Below, piece by piece: positions 44,133 through 52,266 of a DNA stretch of 64,000 nucleotides (positions are counted from its first letter, which is position 1; each line of letters begins with the position of its first letter). Position numbers and translations under genes: made by a program. The stretch is from Gemmatimonadota bacterium (lineage in GTDB: Bacteria > Latescibacterota > UBA2968): contig VXRD01000073.1 of the NCBI GenBank assembly GCA_009838845.1, positions 1 to 64,000 of the forward strand, in the 5' to 3' direction. The notes beneath the pieces are model-generated. The model was not told the origin of the DNA. It searched no databases and saw only the letters and a list, made by a program, of their open reading frames with translations.

Positions 44133-45080
44133 ATGATCAAAGTAGCTGCCTGGTGTCAAGACCCGTCCGACGCGACGTTGCGCCAGCTAACCCAGCTGGG
44201 CGTCGATTGCGTTGATGCCCTGCCATTGCCGACCGATGACCGTGGCGTTTTCGATCTGGACGAGGCACTGAAAATGAAGAAACGAGTTCATTCCTGGGGT
44301 CTGCAGGTGAATCGCATCAGTTTGCCCGGTCTATCGAAGCGGTTCATGGACGAAGAGGATGGGGCTGAGGAGGAGCTCGACGTCGCGTGCGAGTCCGTCC
44401 AGGTCCTTGGCGAAGCAGGCTATCCTCTCGGACGGGTGCACTTCGACTATTCCACAGATCCCTGGATGATTGGACACTATCGGGCATCGCACCGCGGTGG
44501 TTACCTGGCTCGAGGGGACAGTCTGTCACTCGCAGAGGGGGATGAGCCGCCGGCCATAGCAGTGCGGGAGCAGCGGTGGGGACGCGTCTGTGCGGCTTAC
44601 GAACGGCTCGTACCCGTCGCGGAAGCCGCAGGCGTCAGACTGATGATGCATCCCTCCGATCCGCCGACGCAAGATGCGCTCTTCGGCGGGCTGGGATTCC
44701 ACCGGGTGATCGATGCCTTTCCGAACCCGTGTGTCGGTTACCTCTACTGTTGTGGGACACGCGCGGAGGCTGGAGGACTCCCACTCGTCCTGGACGAGAT
44801 TCACAACTACGGGCGAAAGGGACGTCTCTTCGAGGTCCACTTTCGAAACGTGCGGGCGAGCTTTGCAACTGCCGGTGCGTTCGAAGAGGTCCTGCTCGAC
44901 GATGGGGACATGAACATGTTCAAGATCCTGCGCGAACTGAAGCGGGTGGGTTACGACGGCTGTCTGAATCCCGATCACTATCCGACGCTTGAAGGAGATG
45001 GGCCTGCTGGCAATACCCATGCGCTCGCCTACTCAGTCGGGTATATCAAAGCTTTGTTGGCCGCTCTTGCGTGTGAGTAG
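44133..45080 (+). CDS. Mannonate dehydratase-like TIM-barrel protein
   Basis: 315 residues, a distant relative of the protein at 17461-18489. It shares MMHPSDPP near 172, FEVHFRNVR near 235, LLDDGDMNMF near 254 and LNPDHYPTLEGD near 277. It is shorter and lacks some N-terminal UxuA features, so another sugar-acid dehydratase or isomerase activity is possible. TGGAGGTTCCCC precedes the ATG at 44133. It is the second gene of the GC-rich cassette. Confidence 0.78.
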   Translation: MIKVAAWCQDPSDATLRQLTQLGVDCVDALPLPTDDRGVFDLDEALKMKKRVHSWGLQVNRISLPGLSKRFMDEEDGAEEELDVACESVQVLGEAGYPLGRVHFDYSTDPWMIGHYRASHRGGYLARGDSLSLAEGDEPPAIAVREQRWGRVCAAYERLVPVAEAAGVRLMMHPSDPPTQDALFGGLGFHRVIDAFPNPCVGYLYCCGTRAEAGGLPLVLDEIHNYGRKGRLFEVHFRNVRASFATAGAFEEVLLDDGDMNMFKILRELKRVGYDGCLNPDHYPTLEGDGPAGNTHALAYSVGYIKALLAALACE

Positions 45081-45144
45081 GGATGTACAGGATGGATCAG
45101 GCAAACTTTTTGTAGTTGGCATCGACAATAGGAAGGAGTATCTC

Positions 45145-46611
45145 ATGGCCGTCCAGGTTGGGAACCGGAAACAGCTTTTCATTGACGCGCGCTTCTTTGA
45201 TCGAGTCTCTGGTGTCAATCTCCGTATGAATCCGCCTTTGCAGTCCCCCGAGCCAGTGCTCCGGGCGGACAAGCCGTGGGAGAAGCTCGGGATTGGGGCG
45301 TACAACACGGTGATCCGGGAAGGGGAGCGGCACTTCCGGCTCTGGTACGGCGCACAGATGAAATCGGGAGGTCCGCAGGAGGGGGCGGTTCGTCTCTGCT
45401 ATGCGGAGTCCGAAGACGGGGTCTTCTGGCAGAAGCCGGAGATGCACCTCGTCACGTTCCAGGGTAGCACCGCCAACAACATCGTCGCCCCGCTGGATGA
45501 GCGTCAGAGTATGCAGGGCGCGACGGTTTATATAGACGAACGGGCGCCCGCCGATTCGCGCTACCGGCTCTGGTCGAAGTACTATCCCAGGGATGATGAG
45601 ATCGAGGCCGGTGTTCTGCCGGGGCTTTGGGCCATGCATTCGCCCGACGGGATCCATTGGACGTATGATGAGGGCCAGCCGAATCCGCCCAACCAGATGT
45701 GCGACACTCAGAATGTTTTTTTCTGGGATGACAGCCTGGACCTCTACGTCGGCTATACGCGGGTACACGAGACCCAGCGACGGGACGAGGCGGCGGAAAT
45801 GGAGCTCGGAAAGCGATACCGATCCGTTGGCCGGATCACGTCGCCCGACTTTAAGACCTGGTCGCAGCCCACGCTGATCGTTCTGGAGGGAGATGCGCTG
45901 GACCTGGAAGCCCCTCTGCCTCCCCGGTCAATGGACAGGCCGCAGGTTGACTACTACACGAACGCGGTTTACAAACATCCCGAGGCGGATGATGCGTACT
46001 TTATGATGCCCGCCGCTTACTACCACTGGGAAGAGTCCGATTTCCCGGCCACAATGGATGTCCGGCTCCTCACGAGCCGTGACGGGGTCATATGGTCGCG
46101 TCAGGGAGACCGGGAGCCGTTCATCCGTCGAGGGCTGGATGGGGGACCATCGGGTGGCATGGTGATGGCCAATGTCTGGCCCGTGCTTACCGAGACCGAG
46201 ATGTGGATCTACTATTCGGGCAGGGGAAGTCGGCACAATGATGAGGTGCGCGACGGTTGGAATACCGGTCTGTTCCGGGCGATCCTGAGGCGGGACGGTT
46301 TCGTCTCGGCGGATGCGTCTCTCTCTGGCGGAGAGTTTGTGACACCGCCGCTGGCGTTCGATGGCCAGGCGCTCGAGCTAAATGTAGATTGTGGCGGGGG
46401 AGGCTGGCTGCTGGTCGAGCTGCAGGACGAGGAGGGGCGCCCCGTGGAAGGCTACACGTTGAAGGCGTGCGAGACGATTGTCGCCAACGCAATCAAGGTA
46501 GGCGTGTCGTGGCAGGGGGTCGGTCGCCAGATCCCCACGGATCGGGGACCGCTGCGGCTTCGCGTCGCGATGCGGTCGGCAAAGCTCTACTCGTTCCGGT
46601 TCGTGAGTTAA
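45145..46611 (+). CDS. Beta-propeller glycoside-hydrolase-like protein (GH32/43-like)
   Basis: 488 residues. Five-bladed propeller strands are visible, with repeats of the type YAESEDGVFWQKP, MHSPDGIHWTYDE and LTSRDGVIWSRQG (near 90, 190 and 315), and a C-terminal beta-sandwich from about 400. Close to the GH32/GH43-like group, but catalytic acids could not be assigned with confidence. AAGGAGTATCTC precedes the ATG at 45145. Its stop codon coincides with the start of the right-hand direct repeat. Confidence 0.7.
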   Translation: MAVQVGNRKQLFIDARFFDRVSGVNLRMNPPLQSPEPVLRADKPWEKLGIGAYNTVIREGERHFRLWYGAQMKSGGPQEGAVRLCYAESEDGVFWQKPEMHLVTFQGSTANNIVAPLDERQSMQGATVYIDERAPADSRYRLWSKYYPRDDEIEAGVLPGLWAMHSPDGIHWTYDEGQPNPPNQMCDTQNVFFWDDSLDLYVGYTRVHETQRRDEAAEMELGKRYRSVGRITSPDFKTWSQPTLIVLEGDALDLEAPLPPRSMDRPQVDYYTNAVYKHPEADDAYFMMPAAYYHWEESDFPATMDVRLLTSRDGVIWSRQGDREPFIRRGLDGGPSGGMVMANVWPVLTETEMWIYYSGRGSRHNDEVRDGWNTGLFRAILRRDGFVSADASLSGGEFVTPPLAFDGQALELNVDCGGGGWLLVELQDEEGRPVEGYTLKACETIVANAIKVGVSWQGVGRQIPTDRGPLRLRVAMRSAKLYSFRFVS

Positions 46612-46655
46612 AGAAAATCAAACGGCTTGACTTGGGGGGGTGAAGTCGTTATTTT
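46611..46655 (+). repeat. Right copy of the 45-bp promoter-bearing direct repeat
   Basis: It still contains a copy of the end of the DCC gene (codons KENQTA-stop against KEDQTA-stop on the left), although no DCC gene precedes it here. This marks it as a remnant of the original gene order. Confidence 0.8.
46627..46655 (+). promoter_or_regulatory. Promoter of the trpS leader
   Basis: TTGACT, 17-base spacer, TATTTT, 28 bases before the first leader-peptide ATG. The spacer is G-rich where the left copy is T-rich. Confidence 0.75.
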
Positions 46656-46683
46656 CTTCGGCGGTATATCACGGGAGTTTGTT

Positions 46684-46782
46684 ATGACTATGTACGATCA
46701 CACTTTAACTGATGCGACGCTGGCTCCCCGTGTGTCTGAAACCGTCCGTGGTTGGTGGCGTGCCGCTGTGTGGGTTTGCTGA
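46684..46782 (+). CDS. Trp leader peptide 1 (32 residues)
   Basis: ATG at 46684 after GGGAGTTTGTT. The sequence ends GWWRAAVWVC-stop, with TGG codons at 46753-46758 (tandem) and 46771-46773. The stop overlaps a segment (46778-46785, gctgacgg) that is an exact complement of the 5' arm of the following terminator (46818-46825, ccgtcagc). This is the organisation of a classical Trp attenuator: a ribosome stalled on the tandem Trp codons would leave the segment free to break the terminator, whereas one reaching the stop would cover it. trpS follows. Confidence 0.75.
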   Translation: MTMYDHTLTDATLAPRVSETVRGWWRAAVWVC

Positions 46783-46813
46783 CGGATTGTATTTATTTGA
46801 GAATTCTGAATTG

Positions 46814-46839
46814 ACCGCCGTCAGCTTTTTGACGGCGGT
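46814..46839 (+). terminator. Attenuator 1 terminator hairpin
   Basis: A 10-bp perfect stem (accgccgtca / tgacggcggt), 6-base loop, eight Ts. It is mutually exclusive with pairing of 46778-46785 to 46818-46825. Confidence 0.88.
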
Positions 46840-46860
46840 TTTTTTTGTAGTAGGTATGCG

Positions 46861-47031
46861 ATGTTTTTGAGTGCGATGACAGAGCTGTTTAATGTTGGCA
46901 GACGCTGGTGGTGGACAGGCGCAATGGGAGATGTATGTCCACCACCGGATATCTGGCGATCTTTGTTTGCTTGCACCGCGCGCTACCGGAAGGTGGCGCG
47001 CTTTTTTTTTGGAAATTATGGAGATTTTTAA
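46861..47031 (+). CDS. Candidate Trp leader reading frame 2 (56 codons, WWW)
   Basis: ATG at 46861 with a weak TAGGT upstream (a second in-frame ATG is at 46876). Codons 16-18 are TGG TGG TGG (46906-46914), with a further TGG at codon 32. These codons form one arm of a 13-bp hairpin (46905-46917 with 46936-46948). Unlike ordinary leader peptides it has no stop before the terminator; it reads through the hairpin and ends 22 bases before trpS. It may be a true leader or only the footprint of an RNA element. Expression is unproven. Confidence 0.5.
   Translation: MFLSAMTELFNVGRRWWWTGAMGDVCPPPDIWRSLFACTARYRKVARFFFGNYGDF
46905..46996 (+). promoter_or_regulatory. Attenuator 2: sequestering hairpin and antiterminator
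   Basis: The Trp-codon arm 46905-46917 pairs with 46936-46948 (13 bp, one wobble). If freed, 46939-46948 can instead pair with 46986-46996 (5 bp, a small internal loop, 4 bp), which would take away the loop and parts of both arms of terminator 2. That gives the mutually exclusive 1:2, 2:3 and 3:4 pairings of trp-type attenuation. Confidence 0.55.
46978..47001 (+). terminator. Attenuator 2 terminator hairpin
   Basis: A 10-bp stem (gcgcgctacc / ggtggcgcgc, one wobble), GGAA loop, then a run of nine Ts. It ends 52 bases before the trpS ATG. Confidence 0.88.
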
Positions 47032-47053
47032 TAGTTCAAAGAAAGGAACAGAC

Positions 47054-48052
47054 ATGAGTCGCACAATTGTTTTAACAGGTGATCGCCCGACGGGTAAAAT
47101 GCATTTGGGGCATTATGTCGGGTCGTTGAAGAATCGGTTTGAGATGCAGGATGAGTTTCAGTGTTTTTTTATGATTGCCGATTATCAGGCGCTGACGACG
47201 CATAGGGACCGGACAGAAGATCTGGAGCATCACGTCAGAGAAATGGTGCTGGATTATCTGGCGGCGGGATTTGATCCCAAAAAAAGCGTTTGTTTTTTGC
47301 AATCACAGGTGCCGCAACTGGCAGAGTTAACCATGATTTTTTCCAATTTGGTGACGTTGCCGCGTTTGTTGCGGAATCCAACGGTTAGGGAAGAGATGGG
47401 TAAGATGGGGTTGGGGAATCGGGTGCCTTACGGGTTTGTGGGATATCCGGTGTCTCAGGCGGCGGATATTTTGCTTTTTCGTCCGCGATATGTGCCGGTG
47501 GGGCCAGATCAAAGACCCCATATTGAACTGGCGCAGGAAGTGGCTGCGCGATTTAATCGGATTTATGGCGAGGTGTTTCCCATTCCCGATGGCGTTTATG
47601 GCACGCGCTTGAAGGGCACAGATGGTCAGAGTAAGATGGGGAAGAGCTACGGCAATGCTATTGATTTGTCGGATAGAGAAACGTCTGTGCGGGCAAAGGT
47701 GATGAATATGGTTACCGATCCGGGGCGGGTGCGGGCAACTGATCCGGGAAATCCCGGTGTGTGTTCGGCATTTCACTATCGAGAGGTGTTTGATGAAGAG
47801 AATGCCGAGCAGGTGGCAAGGGCCTGCCGCAGTGGTTCGGTTGGCTGTACGACGTGTAAAGGCGCGTTGGCAGATGTGCTGAATGATTTTATGACGCCGT
47901 TTCGGATACGTCGCAAGGGTTTTGAAGAACAGTCCGATCTGGTGCGCGATATTTTGAATCTGGGCGGTTCGAGGGCGCGTATTGAAGGGCAACGCACACT
48001 GGAACACGTCAAGGAGGTGATGGGGATGGGGTATAATGCGTTGATGGGGTGA
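47054..48052 (+). CDS. trpS: Tryptophanyl-tRNA synthetase
   Basis: 332 residues, the usual bacterial length. The class-I signature is MHLGHY (HIGH-like, residues 16-21) and the KMSKS loop appears as KMGKS in QSKMGKSYGN near 197. GDRPTGKMHLGHYVGS and the Trp-pocket region are typical of TrpS. AAAGGAACAGAC precedes the ATG at 47054. Upstream in-frame ATGs (from 46892) lie inside the second attenuator and are rejected. The leader makes control by charged tRNA-Trp very likely. Confidence 0.95.
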   Translation: MSRTIVLTGDRPTGKMHLGHYVGSLKNRFEMQDEFQCFFMIADYQALTTHRDRTEDLEHHVREMVLDYLAAGFDPKKSVCFLQSQVPQLAELTMIFSNLVTLPRLLRNPTVREEMGKMGLGNRVPYGFVGYPVSQAADILLFRPRYVPVGPDQRPHIELAQEVAARFNRIYGEVFPIPDGVYGTRLKGTDGQSKMGKSYGNAIDLSDRETSVRAKVMNMVTDPGRVRATDPGNPGVCSAFHYREVFDEENAEQVARACRSGSVGCTTCKGALADVLNDFMTPFRIRRKGFEEQSDLVRDILNLGGSRARIEGQRTLEHVKEVMGMGYNALMG

Positions 48053-48057
48053 GGAGG

Positions 48058-48627
48058 TTATTTTTTAATTTTTAGCTGGGCGAAGATGGCTTCCCAGCGT
48101 TCGGGGTGGCTTTCGTGGGTGTTGAGGGGCTGGAAGCCCGCGTCGAGGTAGGTTTTGATAGCCGGTAGGCGCCAGTCATCGGTTTTGAGATGTGCTTTTT
48201 GATAGCCCAGATCTTTTAAGCGATGGAGGACGAGGGCGTTGAGCAAATGCCCGAGTCCTTTGCCGCGGTGGTCTGCGTGCGCGGCGACCATGTGAACTTC
48301 ACCTGTTTCTGGCGATTGGCCGGGTGTTTTCCAGGCACACGCACTGGCTATAGGGTCGTCGTTGTGGGTGATGAAAAAGAGGTTCTCTGCCTGGAAGCGG
48401 GGATCGCGGATCAATTGCGCTCGGCATTTCTCCGTTGTCCAGTTGCTGCCTACATTGCCTTCCATGATGCGACACCAGGCGGCTTCGTCACCCGAACGAT
48501 AGGTGCGTGTGGCATAACCGGTAATTTGCTGAATTTCGGGCAGGTTATTGAGGTGGTCGCGAAACATTTCGAGTTGCGGCAGGTGTTCGACAGGAGGGGC
48601 GAATAGTTTTTTGAGCCAGTTGAACAT
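48058..48627 (-). CDS. GNAT-family N-acetyltransferase
   Basis: 189 residues. The acetyl-CoA motif A is VAAHADHRGKGLGHLL near 115-130 (R/QxxGxG/A form), followed by the helix HRLKDLGYQKAHLKTD and the typical end AIKTYLDAGFQPL. The substrate is unknown. It converges on trpS, with 5 bases between stop codons, and is followed by no obvious terminator. Confidence 0.88.
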   Translation of the reverse strand: MFNWLKKLFAPPVEHLPQLEMFRDHLNNLPEIQQITGYATRTYRSGDEAAWCRIMEGNVGSNWTTEKCRAQLIRDPRFQAENLFFITHNDDPIASACAWKTPGQSPETGEVHMVAAHADHRGKGLGHLLNALVLHRLKDLGYQKAHLKTDDWRLPAIKTYLDAGFQPLNTHESHPERWEAIFAQLKIKK

Positions 48628-48641
48628 GTGTTTTCCATCTT

Positions 48642-51407
48642 TTAATGCGCTTCCAGCCAGGTATTTCCCATGCCCATTTCCACGACAATTGGCACGGACA
48701 TTGGCAGGGCATTCTTCATCGCGTCTTCGATTAGGGGCATCGCGATATCGGCTTCGTCTTTGTGCATGTCAAAGACGAGTTCGTCGTGTACTTGTAGCAG
48801 CATGCGCGTTTTTAAGTCCCGTTCAAACAAGGCATCCTGGACGCGGCGCATCGCAATTTTAATCATGTCGGCCGCTGTGCCCTGAATCCGCGAGTTGATT
48901 GCGTTGCGCTCGGCACTTTTGCGCGTGGTGGCATTGCGCGAGTGGATATCCCGCAGATATCGCCTGCGTCCCGTCATGGTTTCCACATATCCGTGTTCTC
49001 GCGCAAAGTCAATGGTGTCATCCATGTACTTTTTTGCGCCGGGAAATTGCTCAAAATATTGCTCGATTAAATTACCGGCTTCAAATCTCGGAATATTCAG
49101 GCGTTGCGCCAGACCAAAGGCAGAAATTCCATAAATAATGCCAAAGTTTACAGTTTTTGCCTGCCGGCGCATGTCGTCGGTTACATCGCGTTCGTCCAAT
49201 CCGTAAATTTTCATTGCGGTTGCCGCATGGATATCCAGGCCTTCTCGAAATGCTCTGTGCATCTCTTCATCGCGACTCAGTTCAGCCGCTACGCGCAATT
49301 CTATCTGCGAATAGTCTGCTGACAAGAGCGTGTAATTTTCATTGCGAGGTACAAAGGCTTTGCGAATTTCGCGTCCCTTTTCCGTGCGAATGGGAATATT
49401 TTGTAGATTTGGTCCATGCGATTGCAACCGCCCGGTGGCTGTGACGGCCTGCTCGTAGTGCGTGTGGATGTGTCCGGTACCCTTAAATACCGCGCCCGGC
49501 AACATATCCAGATAGGTGGATTTCAGTTTTGAATATGTTCGATATTCCAAAATTTGTTCTACTATTTCGTGTTTATAAGCCAACCGCTGCAAAATTGATT
49601 CCCCTGTTTGATATTGCTTTGTCTTAGCTGTGCGCCGCGCATTGGGATCGAGTTTCAATTTTTCAAATAGGATATCGCCCAATTGCTTGGGGGAGTTTAA
49701 ATTAAATGTTTCACCAGCCAGGTCGTAAATGCGCTGTCGGATGGCGACTAATTCATCCTGCAGGTCTTCCGAAAGTGCTTCGATTACAGATGCTTCCATG
49801 CGAATGCCTTCGTATTCCATTTGCGCCAGTACAGATACCAGCGGGCATTCTATGTCTTCAAATACGCGCGTTTGTCCCATTTCTTTGATTTTGGGGCGCA
49901 GAGCTTCGGACAGTTGCAAGGTGATGTCCGCATCTTCGGCTGCGTATTCTGCTACTTTGTCCAGGGGGACTTCGCGCAGGGTTTTTTGTTCTTTGCCCTT
50001 TTCTTTTTCGCCGATTAAAGACTCAATTTTAATGGGTTCATATCCCAGTAATGCCAGCGACAGAGAATCCATGCCGCGACGCATTTCGGGTGCGGTCACA
50101 TAAGCGGCGAGCATGGTATCAAAAGCCAGTCCCTGAACTCTGATGCCTTGCCACAATAATACGGCGAGGTCAAATTTGAGATTGTGTCCGATTTTCTCGG
50201 TGTTCGGATTTTCCAAAATTCCGCGGAATTCTTCCAATACGGTCTTATTTTTATCCGGGTCTTCTGGCATTGGTACGTAATATCCCGTGTGTGGTTGAAA
50301 TGAAAAGGCGATACCGAGCATTTCACACGTTCTCGGGTTTAGTCCCGTTGTTTCTGTATCAAAACAAAACGCCTTTTGCTGTGCCAATTTTTCGATCAAT
50401 GCTGCGCGCTTTTCCGGGGTATCCACGAGGTGATATGTGTGTTCGACATCCGCAATGGTTTTGTGTGTTGATACGCCCGCTACCGCTGTTTCATCGCCGA
50501 AGAGCGAGATTTGTTGCTGATCTATATTAAAATCATTTCCAAATAGCCGTTTGCCCAGTGTGCTGAATTCCAATTCTGCGAACAGGGTTTTCAATTTTTG
50601 TTCGTCTCGTGTTTTCACTGCGAGATCATCTAATCCAAAGTCCAACGGTACGTTGAGGTGGATGGTGACCAGTTCCTTTGACAGCAGAGCCTGTTCTCTA
50701 TATGTCTCTACATTTTCTTTTTGTTTGCCTTTCAATTCATCGACGTGATCGAGCAATCCCTCCACACTGTCGTACTGCGCGATCAATTTTTGTGCGGTTT
50801 TTGGCCCTATGCCCGGTACGCCCGGCACATTATCACTCGAATCGCCCATTAGCCCCAGCATGTCGATTACCTGATCTACGCGCTCAATTTCCCATTGTTC
50901 CAGTATCTCTGGAACGCCCAGGATCTCAGCACCGTCGCCCGTGCGTCCGGGTTTGCTGATGAATGTTTTATTTGAGACGAGTTGTGCGTAGTCTTTATCA
51001 GGGGTTACCATATATGTTGTAAACCCGAATTTTTCAGCTTCTTTTGCCAGTGTGCCGATTACGTCGTCGGCTTCATAACCCGGTTTGCGGATGACGGGCA
51101 CGTTGAACGCTTCACACATTTGGTCGATGTAGGGCAGCGCGCCACTTATGTCTTCGGGCATTTTTTCTCGTTGTGCCTTGTATTCTTTGTATATCTCGTC
51201 CCGAAATGTCGGTTCTGGCGTGTCGAAGACCACGGCCAAATGCGAGGGTTGTGTGTTGCCCAAAATATCCAATAGGGTATTGGCAAAAACGAATAACGAC
51301 GAGGTGTTCAGTCCTTTTGATGTCATCCTCGGACTGCGTATCAGCGCAAAATGTCCTCGATAGACCAGTGCCATGCCGTCTAATAAATACAGGGTTTTGT
51401 CTGCCAT
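48642..51407 (-). CDS. polA: DNA polymerase I
   Basis: 921 residues, full three-domain form. The 5'-3' exonuclease is at about 1-290 (DDVIGTLA, GDSSDNVPGVPGIGPKTA). The 3'-5' exonuclease is at about 335-520 and keeps its acids (CFDTETTGL, HNLKFD, YAAEDAD). The polymerase has motif A LLSADYSQIELR near 690, motif B RRQAKTVNFGIIYG near 738 and motif C QVHDELVFD near 867. It is used for repair and Okazaki-fragment processing. It follows the MORN-like lipoprotein gene by 11 bases. Confidence 0.97.
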   Translation of the reverse strand: MADKTLYLLDGMALVYRGHFALIRSPRMTSKGLNTSSLFVFANTLLDILGNTQPSHLAVVFDTPEPTFRDEIYKEYKAQREKMPEDISGALPYIDQMCEAFNVPVIRKPGYEADDVIGTLAKEAEKFGFTTYMVTPDKDYAQLVSNKTFISKPGRTGDGAEILGVPEILEQWEIERVDQVIDMLGLMGDSSDNVPGVPGIGPKTAQKLIAQYDSVEGLLDHVDELKGKQKENVETYREQALLSKELVTIHLNVPLDFGLDDLAVKTRDEQKLKTLFAELEFSTLGKRLFGNDFNIDQQQISLFGDETAVAGVSTHKTIADVEHTYHLVDTPEKRAALIEKLAQQKAFCFDTETTGLNPRTCEMLGIAFSFQPHTGYYVPMPEDPDKNKTVLEEFRGILENPNTEKIGHNLKFDLAVLLWQGIRVQGLAFDTMLAAYVTAPEMRRGMDSLSLALLGYEPIKIESLIGEKEKGKEQKTLREVPLDKVAEYAAEDADITLQLSEALRPKIKEMGQTRVFEDIECPLVSVLAQMEYEGIRMEASVIEALSEDLQDELVAIRQRIYDLAGETFNLNSPKQLGDILFEKLKLDPNARRTAKTKQYQTGESILQRLAYKHEIVEQILEYRTYSKLKSTYLDMLPGAVFKGTGHIHTHYEQAVTATGRLQSHGPNLQNIPIRTEKGREIRKAFVPRNENYTLLSADYSQIELRVAAELSRDEEMHRAFREGLDIHAATAMKIYGLDERDVTDDMRRQAKTVNFGIIYGISAFGLAQRLNIPRFEAGNLIEQYFEQFPGAKKYMDDTIDFAREHGYVETMTGRRRYLRDIHSRNATTRKSAERNAINSRIQGTAADMIKIAMRRVQDALFERDLKTRMLLQVHDELVFDMHKDEADIAMPLIEDAMKNALPMSVPIVVEMGMGNTWLEAH

Positions 51408-51418
51408 TTCTGATCCTT

Positions 51419-51940
51419 TCAGCGTTTCATTTCCTCTTCAACCCGCAAAAATGCACCGCGATCCCAATACTGCTTTTTTGTTATGACACCCGTCGAGTCC
51501 CAATATGTCCAGATTCCGTCGGGTTCTCCTTCTATGTAATTCACTTCTTTTTCTTTTTTTCCGTTTGCATACCACCAGGTCGAGAGACCATGTCGCCCAC
51601 CGTTTTCCCACGTCCCCATGTTTTTTTGCTGTCCGTTTTTGTACCATTCTGTCACTACGCCTTCGGGCTTGCCATCTACCCAGTCCATTTCTCCCTGTTT
51701 TTGTCCGTTTTCATACCAGTGTGTCCAAACGCCCACTTTTATGTCTTGTTCGTATTTGCCAACCGAACGCTGGCGACCACTTTCGTAAAATGACTGGTAT
51801 AACCCATGTCTGAAATACCTTTTGTGAGCGTCATCCCAATACACATAGTATTCTTCGTGTCCATCTTTTACCAATTGAACATCGGGTCCACACGCAGATA
51901 GCGCGATACCAAGCGCGATAAGTCCCAATTGACGCCACAT
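51419..51940 (-). CDS. MORN-like repeat lipoprotein
   Basis: 173 residues. The signal peptide ends in a lipobox (IALSAC, Cys at about 17). Then come six to seven repeats of about 20 residues built on W/YYENGQKQGE, WYKNGQQKN, WYANGKKEKE and YWDSTG. This is the YwqK/MORN-variant repeat found in surface proteins. The function is unknown. The ATG at 51940 is preferred since the signal peptide starts there; an earlier in-frame ATG at 51982 lies in the neighbouring broken gene. Confidence 0.82.
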   Translation of the reverse strand: MWRQLGLIALGIALSACGPDVQLVKDGHEEYYVYWDDAHKRYFRHGLYQSFYESGRQRSVGKYEQDIKVGVWTHWYENGQKQGEMDWVDGKPEGVVTEWYKNGQQKNMGTWENGGRHGLSTWWYANGKKEKEVNYIEGEPDGIWTYWDSTGVITKKQYWDRGAFLRVEEEMKR

Positions 51941-51944
51941 GTTT

Positions 51945-52243
51945 TTACCTGATTTTTGAAGATAGTTCGAAGGGAGACTCAAAACGTGTCGGTTGCTTTG
52001 CTTCTTTAATCACTTGTAAAAGTGATTCGATGTCCTCATGCGTGACATAGGGCGGTTTTTCCATTGCTTTGATAATGCGTTGCGAAGTTGGATTTTTTTT
52101 CTTTGCTCCGGCGATGATTTCTTCTCCTTGGCTTTCCATGTTAGAAATTCGAGGTAGTCTTTCAGTTGTTCCATTTCTCGATCAGGAAGCCCATCCACAC
52201 CCCTACGATTCAGACCGCGAAGCCTCTTTCCAATAAGTGGCAC
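51945..52243 (-). pseudogene. Frameshifted small antitoxin-like gene
   Basis: Two overlapping frames together make one plausible antitoxin. The first (52243 to about 52130) gives LPDREMEQLKDYLEFLTWK, the helix common at the start of small antitoxins. The second (52139 to 51945) gives SQRIIKAMEKPPYVTHEDI and KQPTRFESPFE, which looks like the C-terminal half of the same kind of protein. The second frame has no ribosome binding site. A single-base shift near 52100-52140 would join them. No intact toxin gene lies directly beside it. Confidence 0.5.
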
Positions 52244-52266
52244 TCAGTCGGTCAAGCGCATCGCAT

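Noticed and set aside
46861-47010. A T-box riboswitch before trpS
   Set aside because: A stretch with ACCGCG occurs, but the T-box core (GGTGG followed by NACCGCG) and a specifier-loop stem could not be found. Trp-codon leaders explain the region better.
46892-47053. An upstream extension of trpS in the same frame
   Set aside because: It would run through the second attenuator hairpin and T-run; the conserved TrpS start and a good ribosome binding site are at 47054.
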